Assembly: GCA_051453625.1 (NCBI GenBank)
Contig: JBOZIK010000001.1
Span: forward strand, 184,070,534-184,134,533
Origin: Welwitschia mirabilis
Taxonomy: Eukaryota > Gnetophyta > Gnetopsida > Welwitschiales
DNA length: 64,000 nucleotides
Direction: 5' to 3'
Numbering within the stretch: position 1 is the first letter of the stretch; each line of letters starts with the position of its first letter. Of this stretch, positions 48,665 to 60,430 are shown piece after piece. The position numbers and the translations under genes were made by a program. The notes below the pieces were generated by a model, which was not told the DNA's origin, searched no databases, and saw only the letters and a program-made list of their open reading frames with translations.

Positions 48665-51600
48665 ATACTAAAGCATATTAAGAATGATGTACATGTATAT
48701 GAGCATTAATAGAGCATTTGAAATGAGAATAAAGCTATAGATAAAATTAAGAATAGGTTCTCAATCACAAAATCTCAAGATCTAAGGTGTAATCATATAG
48801 AATATAAGTTTTTGAAGCAACTTTTTAGTGATATGGATGACAAGGAGAAGAGGCCTTTCAAGAAGGGACATGAATTCAAGGTAAAGGAAGATGTCATTAT
48901 CCTTACAACTAGTAAGCATTCCAAGTATTGCGAGCATTATATTGTGAAATAGGGGAGTAGGGATGAGTGGAGGGGAATATATATGCTTTTTGTGGCTTTC
49001 ATAAGGCTTCCACTGATGTAACCATACTATTAGATGGAAGGAAGACCATCCATAGAAAAATAGGATATTGTGTCAGCTGTAACAATCTAATAAATCAAAC
49101 AGTTATCAAGGTTAAAAAATTTTAATTATTCTTTTTCCATGATAACTTAGGATTTGCACATGCATAAAATTAGAAAGGGTATATATAACACTAGGAGCAT
49201 TAAAAAAAGTTATTTTGATATTACTTCTATTTTTATTTTTTAAATAATAATAATAACTTCATGATGATGATGGTATCAAATTTTCCTAACAAATGCAAGT
49301 TATAAAAGATAATAAGAAACTCAATCACTCTTAAATCTAAGAGAAATGCTTTAAGTCTAAAATGTTTGCTCTACTAATGTCTAAATTTTAAAGATGTTAG
49401 CAACGATAATGAAAGTATAAAATGTGTACCAAAAGAATTTCTAAATTCCCTATAGCATGTAACTCTAAGAGGGCTTTTATTGTAAGAAATTCTTTGTTCC
49501 ATTAAAAGCAGTTTAGAAGTTAAGACAAATAGAAGATTCTAACTCTATGTTATAATTGGATTTTAATTTCTAAATAATCTTAAATATTTAAGATTGATAA
49601 TATTCTAAAGATTTCCATCTTAAATCTGGTGAAGTTCTCTTTGTAAGGAAAAATGAGGCAAGATAGCTTCATAGGTTTTAGTATTTAAGAGATTAGTAAG
49701 CAAGATAGTCTTTCTTTAGCTCCCAATTATATACAAGATATTCTTCTTAAAAGGAAGATGAAAAAGGACTTCTATTTTGTTTCTAGATTTTCTTTAATAT
49801 GTTTAATCCTCTTATGGTTAATATTCTCATGGATAAATAACTTATGAGAAAGATCTTAAGATTTTCTTTATATTATAAAATTTACTTGTTAAAAAGGAGA
49901 AATATACCCTATTTCCAAACATAGAGGGTAGTAGTTTTACAAAAAAAAACTAGGCTATCAATTATAATATAAGAAAATATTAATTATTTTGACCAATAAG
50001 GATTCTAAAGAATTACTTTCTATCATTCATTTGGATGAAATTAATTAATAACTTAGGAACAACTACAATCCTTTCCAACAGAGAGAAAACAATGGAGGAA
50101 TGCCTTTCATCCTAAGTACATGAAGTGATTGTTATATTAAGAAAATTTTCATTAAGTCTTAGTCAATAAAATCATAAGAAGCATCATAATTTTCTTAACC
50201 TAGCATGATCAATTGTTAAAGAATAAGGATATTATAGAATAACAATGAATCATTTGTTATAGGCCTTTACAAATACTAAAATACCAAAACGGTATACATT
50301 TTATTAAATAGAATTTTACAAAAACCTATAACTTTATTAAGATTGTCTTCTTATAGTAGCATGGGAAACTATTCTATTTTATTTTTTTAATATGGTTAAC
50401 TTAATTCATGATTAGATAATGTTAAATAGACTTTAAAATAGACAAGTAAATTTGACTAGATCTAAATGTAAGGTTGTATTAATTAGTGCTATGTGTTTTT
50501 ATTTGACATATTGTTTTTTCTATTCCTTTTATGTTACTAGGTTCATGTAGCTTTCTTATGAGGTATCAAAATTTGAATTTTTCCTTAAAATATTACTTTT
50601 AACTAATAAACTAGTAATACATTTTGGCTATTAAAAGAGTTTAGAAAAGGTATTGTTAATACTTTTCTTATTAATCATATTTACTTTCATGGTTTTACAT
50701 ATCATTTTATTACTATTAATGCATCTTATATTTTATAAGTAATTTTATCTTTTATGTTGATTGAAATAGGTTTGAAAACAAATGTATTTGACATAATCTT
50801 GAGGAATAAGTGGAATCATGATTGTTCGTAATATCTAATCAATTTTTATTCTTAGAAAATATTCCATTTATTCATTGGAAGTACCTCATGTCATTCTAAC
50901 TATTTTAATTTGTTTATAGTTTATATTTTATTCTCTTGATAACCTCAAATTTGTTTACTTAATATTTTATGCTCTAAATTAGATTCTTCATGTGAGAAAT
51001 ATAGCATTCTAATCATTCTAATGATAGTCCATTTTGAAGTTTATGGATTCAAAACTTTAAATGACTTGACTGATATATTATAAGGAAATATGTATAAATA
51101 AACCATTTGTATAGGAAATTATAACCCATATGCTCTTAATGAAGAGGTATGGTTACTACCTATAACCCATATGCTCTTAATGAAGAGGTATGGCTACTAA
51201 AAGATTCAACATCCCCCTATTAATCTTAATTGACTAAGCTATAATAAATCTCCTCCATAACTATTATGATGGTCATAATAACTTTGGGGATGAGATTAAA
51301 TTGTATTCACCTTCTTACATACTTATTACAAGGAAATAAATTCATTGTGTGTACTTGATGATCTTGCATGACTACAAAATTAGCTTGATCTTGGGCTTAC
51401 AATTACATGAATTAGTATTTTTCATCTTGTCATTTAGGCTTAAGTGAAATTAAAGGTTGAAAATAAAAGTGACTTAGTCTTTATACTCAAATTTTCTTTG
51501 AGCTTTGTAAATTGAAAAATCAGGGTATTTTTTAATGGTTTTAACTATTTCTACCTTTTGAGACTTATGTTTTACCATTTGTAAATTAGAATATAAGCTT

Positions 51601-51997
51601 TAAGTTTAGGATTACACACCTACATTTTTGTTACAAATCTTTAAGTGTTATAATAAAACTCTTTATATGTTATTTTCCCCTCATGTGGAATGTTTGAGAA
51701 CTTCCATTAATGTAATAATTATTATGATTATTGTTTTTATATTTTATTTGATAAAAAGATCCTTAAACAAGGAGGGAAAAATGAATTAATTTTTAGAAAC
51801 TTTATAACATTAAATATTTAAAGCATAGAAAGGTTTAGCAAGCTTAATTTCCAAAGAAATCTTAATTTCCAAAACAATCTTAATGAAAAAATACTAAATA
51901 TTATAAGTTTTAAGATTTTAGTGATGATAAGAAAAAAAAATATTGGTAAAAACATATATGAAGAATGAAGGTTTCTCCTATCTCCTAACTAAGTTTC

Positions 51998-52257
51998 ATA
52001 TAGAACAATGCATTCATTTAAGAAAACTTCTATTAAAAAGCCAAATTTAATAAGAAAACCTGGCATAATTATTGCCTCCTATGCCCATGTAATTCAAACA
52101 AACTAATGCCCAACCATATCAAGTATAAGACATATACTTATAAATTAACTAGTATTAAAATTATTATTTCATAATTGTTAAGAAATTTAAAACTTTAAAT
52201 GGTTTTAAGTTAAAGGTAAATATAGGCAAATAAGCATCTTAAAGAGAATATTCCTAA
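51998..52257 (+). repeat. Satellite monomer fragment in copy A
   Basis: Starts ACAATGCATTCATTTAAGAA and runs to AAGCATCTTAAAGAGAATAT, about 260 bases of the 1.28-kb monomer. It joins AAE3 sequence directly. Confidence 0.85.
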
Positions 52258-52911
52258 GCACATGATGATGAACCCATGGCTACATTATGGAGGCACAAAT
52301 TGAGCTTTGTTGGGCTTCTGGTCATGTAAGACCTCATGATTTTAAATGAGAAGAGCATGGCACAGGCTGCTAGCATTAAGGGAAAGGTTTGTATCAAAGG
52401 AATGAGCATGATGAAAGGCTATAAAAACAATCCTGAGGAAAAAAAAAAGTTCTTTTAGATTCAAGTGTTTCACACTAGTGACCTTGGATACCTTGATGTG
52501 GATAGGTATCTATTTCTTATGGGCTAGATTAAGGAGCTCATCAACTATGGTGGTAATGAATCTCTTATTGACTTGTTTGAATTGTGAATTTTTAATTGAT
52601 TTAATGATTTATGGGGTGCATAAGCAAAAAAGATATCATTGGCAGAGGTGGATGCAATGCTTCTACCATTTCTAATAATAAAAGAGGTAGTGAAATTTAT
52701 AATGCTAGATGAGAAGGATGATGAGGAGGTTAACACTGCGGTTGTTATCAAGGAGGAAGAGTTAGCAATTGAAGTAGATGGCATTGAGTTTTATAAGAAA
52801 ATTTTATTAGCCTTCAAAATTTGTAAGAAAGTTTTTATGATAGAGGATATTCTAAGAATAGCGATCGATAAAGTACAAAGGAGGGCCGTGGCCGAGCATT
52901 TCATTCCTCAA
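52258..52911 (+). pseudogene. AAE3-type acyl-CoA (oxalyl-CoA) synthetase fragment A
   Basis: Decayed C-terminal third of a plant peroxisomal-type/oxalate-CoA ligase of the AAE3 group (ANL superfamily). In pieces it reads SIKGKVCIKGMSMMKGYKNN, then SDLGYLD-like text and IKELINYGG. After about 80 non-coding bases with a GT start (52549) it continues KISLAEVDAMLL, DEEVNTAVVI, KKILLAFKICKKVFM and DKVQRRAVAEHF (to about 52900). Family members read 'GEVCIRG-NVTKGYKNNPE ... GDLGYLD ... KELINRGGEKISP-EVDAVLL ... FKVPK-VFI ... GKIQRR-VAQHF'. The catalytic Lys of the GKIQRR motif survives as DKVQRR. The break at GG looks like an intron, so this was copied from genomic DNA. Open frame at 52639-52932. 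Confidence 0.8.
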
Positions 52912-53440
52912 CTTTCCATTTTTGCATCTTAAAAAAAATCTATGCCTAGAGGGTTTTACTCTCATTAAAGTCTTTAATGTTAAATTAAAGTAACAAGAGT
53001 TCTTATACATTACTAATTTCCATCTTATTCTCTTTTGTAAGAAGTAAGTCATCCATGTATAAGAGCAACATTATAAGGATATCACTCTTACACTTTCTCC
53101 TATACAAATAAAGATTGTGCAACTCCTAAGAAAAGCAATTTACACATTAATAAATTAAATCATTTGTATCATTATCCTCACATTTTACTTAACCTATGTA
53201 AGGCTCTCTTGAGTTTGTAAATAAAGTTCTCCTTTTCATTCATGATCAACCCCTCTAGTTGTTTTATGTAAATCTTCTCTTCTAGTTTAACATATAGGGA
53301 GTTATTATTGCATTAATCTTCATGATCTCTAGATTTTTTATTGGTACTTAATTTAAGATTACTTTAACCAAATATAATTTATCCACTAATTCAAAGACAT
53401 TAAAGAAATGTCTACTACAAAGTGCATGTGGTTGATGTAG
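52912..53440 (-). mobile_element. Copia RT fragment (first copy)
   Basis: On the minus strand it reads EEKIYIKQLEGLI, NEKENFIYKLKRALHRL, then ILIMLLLYMDDLLLTKENKM with the catalytic YMDD at 53059-53048, ending EISNV. This is the palm of a copia RT ('EEIYM-QPEGF ... LKK-LYGLKQ ... LLLYVDDML'). The same sequence occurs at 63105-63620. Confidence 0.85.
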
Positions 53441-55340
53441 AAGAACTTATTCCAGTAATAGTTGCCTGTGTATGGCAGATAAAGGATTATGATTCCTGTA
53501 ATAGATATTGAAGTTGGTCCATTGCCAATAAGCAAGCTTGCATCTATGGAGTTGAGTGCATGGTTTTAGTTTTAGTTTTGTCACATTTTTATGTAGAGGA
53601 AAATAGAGAATTGGATGTTTATAAGGTTGAGAAAGCATGCAGTGACAATGACAAGGGTGACAATAATGGGTAAGATAATTTGATAAGGTATCGGTGGGGA
53701 AAAGAAGGTTAGCTAATTTTGAGGGTTAGAGGTTTTGTGATGCAAGGGCTATTTAATTTCTATGAAATGAGCATAAATTTTATTTATTTTTTAGAGATGA
53801 TCTACTACTATGTTTTTATTTTATTTTTTTAATTTCTAAACTTCATATCAGATTCTTTTCATTAATAAAACCCACTTAGCTATTCTAGGATTAGTTTCCT
53901 TCTTACTCATAAAACATTTACTAGGGTTTTATATTACTTTATGGTGAAAGAACATTTGTTCTTTTAAAAAGATATTATTGGAAGATACATTCATAGATAC
54001 ATAAAAACATGGATCAACTAACCTTACAATAATACTTTCAATATCCCCTTACATACTAAAAATCTCACCCTCTTAATTCATATTATATATCATCCAAGAC
54101 ACATTATAAGAATGCAACCTTAATTTTATCACATATAAATATATATTTCAAATAGCTAAATTGTATGAAATTATTTATCTAAAACTAAAAATTTAAAAAT
54201 ATAAATGCATATTAGAAAAGTGTATTTATTACCTATTTTATAAAAAATAAAATATTCTTATAAGGCACTCTTACATCATATATTTATTAAGCATCTAAGT
54301 AAATTTAATAATTATGGAAAAAGATGCACTTGATGTTAATATACTAATGACTAAATTTTGAAATATAATAAAATCCAAGCTGTAACCTTTTTCATTTAGA
54401 ACTTAATTGTTTTGGATGACTCCATCCTCTCTATGAAAGTAATCATGATTACGAGTGTAAAAATAATAACATAATTTATCAATTGTAAATATTGATGTCA
54501 ACTATAGATGTAACATATAAAAGGTTATGTTTTGATTTCAAATACATTAATGGTTTTATAAGAGATATAAAAATATTTCTACAACTTATAAATTACATAT
54601 GTTGGTGTCAACTAAAAATGTAGCATATAAAAAGTTATCCTTGATTTTTAGATATATAGATGGCTTAATAAGAGGCACAAAATGAAGCATCTTTTCAAAT
54701 TATAAGTATATGATACAAATGAATTGTTGAACACATATTTTGTAGTAAGGAATAACAAACTTATAATTACATTAATTTCTCTTTCCCCCTTTAACAAATG
54801 AAGAAACACATACAAGGATTGGGATGAGAATACACAACCTAGCTTAATAGGTAGACACTCTAATGTTGCATGATAACTAAAATATGATTTTAAATACTAT
54901 TAAAATTGAAATGTCAATATGAGTTCTAGATTATAGCACAAGCACATATCAATAACTTACTCTTCTTAATCATTCAAATCAATAATAATATAAAAAGGCA
55001 TGATCTAGCATGAATGTTAAATAGCCTAAAGAATAGTCAAATTCATTGACCACTTTATGTTTGTTATATAATGAAATGTTCCATTGCTCTAGCCTAAAAT
55101 CCAAAGAACTTGAAGCTTAGAGAGAATACTTTCATGGACCCTTTCCTTTCATAGGCTCTCTACTTATAACACTACTTAATTAACTTGTTATTTATTGAAG
55201 ATACTTATAAATGACTTTGGCATCCTTCTTGTGTTCAACAAATTTCATGGGAAAGAGCTTAAGATTTCTTTTTCTTGTTTTTGATTTACAAAAGTAACCC
55301 AAAAAAAAAATAAAAGGAAAAAAAAAGAGAAGCATTTTTA
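53441..55340. other. No gene seen
   Basis: AT-rich sequence between the two duplication copies. A short repeat pair around ATGTAACATATAAAAGGTTA (54510 and 54625) is the only structure noticed. Confidence 0.5.
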
Positions 55341-55737
55341 CAAATTCATCGCAGGGTAACAAATAATATTCTTAGGGGTCTACTAATTACTAATTAATAC
55401 TTTAATTATTAATGATAAAATAGGAACTATTCTACTTAAAAAATTTCTTAGCTTTAATAATGAAATCATATACAAAATAAGACAAGAAGAAAATCTTACT
55501 TTATCTAATGCTAATACCTTTGGCATCATATTCCCTACCTTTTTCCATGTCAATTACATCCTTTACTCCATTATTTTGAAACTAAGGATTTGAATTATCT
55601 ATGAACATAGTCTGTAAAAGGTCTATTATCTTTCAGTTGTCTTTAATATTTCCTTATAATTCTAGATACTAAAGCATATTAAGAATGATGTACATGTATA
55701 TGAGCATTAATAGAGCATTTGAAATGAGAATAAAGCT

Positions 55738-55837
55738 NNNNNNNNNNNNNNNNNNNNNNNNNNNNNNNNNNNNNNNNNNNNNNNNNNNNNNNNNNNNNNN
55801 NNNNNNNNNNNNNNNNNNNNNNNNNNNNNNNNNNNNN
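55738..55837. other. Assembly gap, 100 N, with duplicated flanks
   Basis: The 75 bases before the gap (from TCTAGATACTAAAGCATATT) are repeated immediately after it, which points to two contig ends that overlap and were not merged. Confidence 0.95.
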
Positions 55838-58800
55838 TCTAGATACTAAAGCATATTAAGAATGATGTACATGTATATGAGCATTAATAGAGCATTTGAA
55901 ATGAGAATAAAGCTATAGACAAGATTAAGAATAGGATCCCAACCACAAAATCTCAAGATCTAAGGTGTAATCACATAGAATATAAGTTTTTGAAGCAACT
56001 TTCTAGTGATATGGATGACAAGGAGAAGAGGCCTTCCAAGAAGGGACATGCAGCTAAAGGAAGATGTCATTATCCTTACAACTACTAAGCATTCCAAGTA
56101 TTGCAAGCATTGTATTGTGAAATAGGGGAGTAGGGATGAGTGGAGGGAAATATATATGCTTTTTGTGGCTCTCATAAGGCTTACACTCACATAACCACAC
56201 TATTACATGGAAAGAACACCATCCAAGGAAAAAGAGGGTATTATTTCAGCAGTAACAATCTAATAAATCAAACAGTTATCAAGGTTAAAAACTTTCAATT
56301 ATTTTTTTCCATAATGACTTAGGATTTGCACATGCACAAAATTAGAAAGGGTATATAACACTAGGAACATTAAAAAAAGTTATTTTGATATAACTTCTAT
56401 TTTTAATTTTTAAATAATAATGATAACTTCATGATGATGGTGGTATCAAATTTTCTTAACAAATGCAAGTTATAAAAGATAATAAGAGACTCAAGCACTC
56501 TTAAATCTAAGAGAAATGCTTCAAGTCTAAAATTTTTGCTTTACTAATGTCTAAATTTTAAACATGTTAGCAATGATAATGAAAGTATAAAATGTGTACC
56601 AAAAGAATTTCTAAATTATCTATAGCATGTAACTCTAAGAGGGCTTTTATTGTAAGAAATTATTTATTCCACTAAAAGCAGTTTAGAAGTTAAGACAAAT
56701 AGAAGATTCTAACTCTATGTTATAATTGGCTTTTAATTTCTAAATAATCTTAAATATTTAAGACTGATAATATTCTAAAGATTTCCATCTTAAATTTGAT
56801 TATGTTCTCTTTGTAAGGAAAAATGAGGCAAGATAGCTTCATAGGTTTTAGTAGTTAAGATACTAGTAAGCAAGATAGTCTTGCTTTAACCCCCAGTTGC
56901 ATATAAGAGATATTATTCTTAAAAGGAAGATGGAAAAGGACTTTTGTTTTTTTCTAGATTTTTTTTAATACATTTAATCCTATTATGATGAATATTCTAA
57001 TTGATAAATAATTTGTGAGAAAGATCTTAAGCTTTTCCTTACATTATAAAATTTCCTTATTAAAAGGAAGAAACATACCCTATTTCCAAACATAGAGGGT
57101 AGTAGTTTTATAGAAAACCTAGGTTATTAATTATAATATAAGAAAATATTAATTCTTTTAATTGACAAGGATTGTAAAGGATTTTAAAGAATTACTTCCT
57201 ATCATTCATCTGGATGAAATTAATTAATGACTTAGGAACAAGTACAATACTTTTCAATAGAGAGAAAACAATGGAGGAATGCCTTTCATCCTGAGCACAT
57301 GAAGTGATTATTATCTTAAGAAAATTTTCAATTAAGTCTTAATCAAGAAAATCATAATAAGCACAACATGATCAATTATTAAAGAATAAGGGTACTATAT
57401 AATAACAATAAATCATTTGTTATAGGCCTTTACAGATACTAAAGTACCAAAAAGGTATACATTTTATTGAATAGAATTTTACAAAAACCTATAACAACTT
57501 TATTAAGATTGTCTTCTTATAGTAGCATGAAAAACTATTTCTTTTTCTTTTTCTTTTTTTTTTTAATGTGGTTACCTCAATTCATGATTAGATAATGTTA
57601 AATAGACAAGTAAATCTAACTAAATATGAATGTAAGGGTGTATTAATTAGTGCTATGTGTTTTTATTTGAAATATTTCTTTTTTTTGGTATCTTTATGGT
57701 ACTAAGCTTATGTAGCTTTCTTATGAGGCATTAAAATTTAAAGTTTTTCTTAAAATATTACTTTTAACTAATCAATTAGTAATATATTTTGACAATTAAA
57801 AGAGTTTAGAAAATGTATTGTTAATACTTTTCTTATTATTTATATTTACATTCATTGTTCTACATATCATTCTATTACTATTAATGCATCTTATATTTGA
57901 TAAGTAATTTTATCCTTTATGTTGATTGAAATAGGTTTGAAAACATACTGTAATTGACATAATCTTAAAGAATAAGTGGAATCATGATTTTTTATAATAT
58001 CTGATCAATTTTTGATCTTAGCAAATATTCCATCTATTTATTGGAAGTGCCTCATGTCATTCTAACTACTTTAATTTACCTATAGTTTATCTTCTATTCT
58101 CTTGATAACATCATATTTATTTACTTAATATTTTATGCTCTAAATTAGATTCTTCATGTAAGAAATATAGCATTCTCATCATTTTAATTTTGATTAAGCC
58201 AATAAAATGGTAGTTCATTTTAAAGTTTATGGATTCAAAACTTTAAATGACTTGATTAATATATTATAAGGAAATATGTGTAAATAAATCATTTGTATAG
58301 GAAATTATAACCAATATGCTTTTAACAAGGAGGTATGGTTACTAAAAGATTCAAGTTCAACATCCCATATTAATCTTAATATACTAAGTTATAACAAATC
58401 TCCTTCATGACTATTATGATGGTCGTAATAATTTTAGGAACGAAACTAAATTGTATTCACCTTCTTACACACTTATTGCAAGGAAAATAAATTCATTGTA
58501 TGTACTCGATGATCTTGCATCACTACAAAATTAGCTTGGTGTTAGACCTACAATCATATGAATTAGTATTTTTCATCTTATCATTTATCCTTAAGTGAAA
58601 TTAGAGGTTGAAAATAGAAGTGACTTAGTCTTTATACTCAAATTCCTTTGAACTTTGTAAATTAAAAAATCAAGGTATGTTTTTTAATTGTTTTACTATT
58701 TTTACCTTTTGAAACTCATGTTTTACCATTTGTAATTTAGAATGTAAGCTTCACGTTTAGGATTACACACCTAAGTTTTTGTTACAAATCTTTAAGTATT

Positions 58801-59139
58801 TTAGTACAACTTTTTCTGTGTTGTTTTCCCCTTATATGGAATGCTCAAGAACTTCCATTGATGTAGTAATTATTATGATATTTTATTTCATAAAAAAGTT
58901 CTTTAAACAAGAAGGAAAAAAATAATTCATTTCTAAGCACTTTATGACTTTAAATATTCAAAATGTAAAAAGATTTAAAAAGATTAATTTCCAAAGAAAT
59001 CTTAATTTACAAAACAATCTTAATGAAATAAGATTAAATATTAGAATTTTTAATATTTTAATAAGGAGAAGGAAAAAAATATTGGTAAACACATATATGA
59101 AGGATGAAGTTATCTCCTATCTTGTAGCTAAGTTTCGTA

Positions 59140-59997
59140 CCAAACAATGCATTCATCTAAGAAAACTAAGAAAACTTCTATTAGAAGCCAAATTTAATAA
59201 GAAAATCAAGCATGATTATTGCCTCCTATGCTCATGTAGATCAAACAAACCAATGAGCAACCTCGTCAAGTATAAGACATCTTCTTATAAATTAACTTGT
59301 ATTAGAATTTTTATTTCATAATTATTAAAAAATTTAAAACTCTAAATGGTTTCAAGTTGAAAGTAAATCCATGCAAATAAGCACCTTAAAGAAAATATGC
59401 CTAAGCTTACCGTGTTGGATGAACATATCCAACAAACAAAATATTTTATAGAGATTTTGTGTAAGTTAGATACTCTTAAAGAAAAGATTGAGAGCAATCA
59501 ACAAATAGATCTTACAACAAAGGATAATGAATATATTCTACACAGAGTTATAGCCCTTAAAAAAGTGATTAATGGTAACTATTAAATAGGTTTTATAATA
59601 AATGATAATGAGCAGATCCTAAATGTGAATCTACTTAAAGATTTGCATTATTCAATACTTAAAGAGTTGGTATTACAGAGTTGTATTAAGTAGAGTAACA
59701 TGAGAAAAACCTTTAAGTTTTAGTTACAAATCTTTAAGTTTTTGTTAATCTAAGTAGAGTAACATGAGAAAAATCCCAACAAAAACAAATCTAAGAGTTG
59801 GTATTACATAGAAAGAAGATAAAAATTTGGTTATGGTGACTAAGAAAATCAGATGCACATGAGGCCTTTAGAAATTGGATAAGCCTTTAGGGGAAGTTAA
59901 AATAGTGATAAAACTTGATATGTTATTATTTTTTTGGAATAAATTTAACGTTAAGATACATTTTCCACCATACACGTGGGACTATCTCATCTTTCCG
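59140..59997 (+). repeat. Satellite monomer fragment in copy B
   Basis: Most of one 1.28-kb monomer, with an internal deletion around 59930-59940, ending at CTCATCTTTCCGA where AAE3 sequence begins. Confidence 0.85.
59397..59585 (+). pseudogene. Satellite coiled-coil ORF, best-kept copy
   Basis: A 62-codon frame starting at ATG (59397): MPKLTVLDEHIQQTKYFIEI, LCKLDTLKEKIESNQQIDLT, TKDNEYILHRVIALKKVING, then NY-stop. Leu, Ile and Lys spacing is that of a coiled coil. The same segment occurs in every monomer of the arrays with a stop where this copy has Tyr (DNEYIL versus DNE-stop-IL). The downstream text in monomers repeats the pattern (KGN-stop-stop-IGS ... NDNE-stop-ILHKLSTLEAK), so the ancestral protein had a two-fold repeat. 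It is not likely to be expressed: no promoter is seen and the frame is short. Confidence 0.5.
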
Positions 59998-60430
59998 AAC
60001 TAACAGATAATCTGTGCATGGATGGGCTAGCCCGCAATCTACATGAGGTGTTGAGAGGTGTTGCAGTGCATGGAGGAGGTCGCCGAACCGCTGGTTGCAG
60101 CCTACGCAATGATGGAGGCATCGCACATGATGACGACGATCCCGTTGCCGGGCACAAACCGGGCTCCGTCAGGCTTCCGGTCATGCAAGACCTTGCGATT
60201 TTGAACGAGGATGATTTGGCGCAGACTACCAGTGTCAAGGGCGAGGTTTGTATCAGAGGAATAAGCATGACGAAGACCTATGAAAACAACCTGAGGTGAA
60301 CAAAGGCGCTTTCAGGTCCGGTGGTTTCACACCGGTGACCTTGGATACCTCGATAAGGAGGGGTATCTATTTCTTATGGGCCGAATGAAGGAGCTTATCA
60401 ACCATGAAGGTGACGAATCTCTTCACATAA
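59998..60430 (+). pseudogene. AAE3-type acyl-CoA synthetase fragment B, CpG-rich
   Basis: A second AAE3 piece, better preserved. Across small frameshifts it reads LVAAYAMMEASHMM (the substrate/AMP-binding YAMTEASH block), then GHKPGSVRLPVMQDLAILNE, VKGEVCIRGISMTK, then WFHTGDLGYLDKEGYLFLMG and RMKELINHEG. At least two or three single-base indels break the frame (between YAMMEASH and GHKPGS, and around 60290-60330). The C-terminal lid with the catalytic Lys is absent; the sequence leaves AAE3 at the point where copy A has its putative intron. GC and CpG content are much higher than anywhere else in the window. Confidence 0.85.

Larger units (their letters stand above)
48194..52257 (+). repeat. 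Segmental duplication, copy A
   Basis: Colinear with 55341-59420 at high similarity along about 4 kb. Apart from a satellite piece at its right end I cannot classify the content. A mostly open stretch at about 48840-48950 (DKEKRPFKKGHEFKVKEDVI) has no family I recognise. Copy A has two private tandem duplications (48405-48511 and 51117-51195) and a 100-N gap at 48565-48664. Confidence 0.9.
55341..59997 (+). repeat. Segmental duplication, copy B
   Basis: Counterpart of 48194-52257. It keeps about 580 more bases of satellite monomer at its right end, which copy A has lost. It has single copies where A has tandem duplications. The 100-N gap at 55738-55837 is flanked by the same ~75 bases on both sides. 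Confidence 0.9.

Noticed and set aside
59987-60268. Minus-strand 93-codon frame over the AAE3 island
   Set aside because: Antisense of AAE3. Its Ser/Pro-rich text follows from GC-rich codons of the plus strand.
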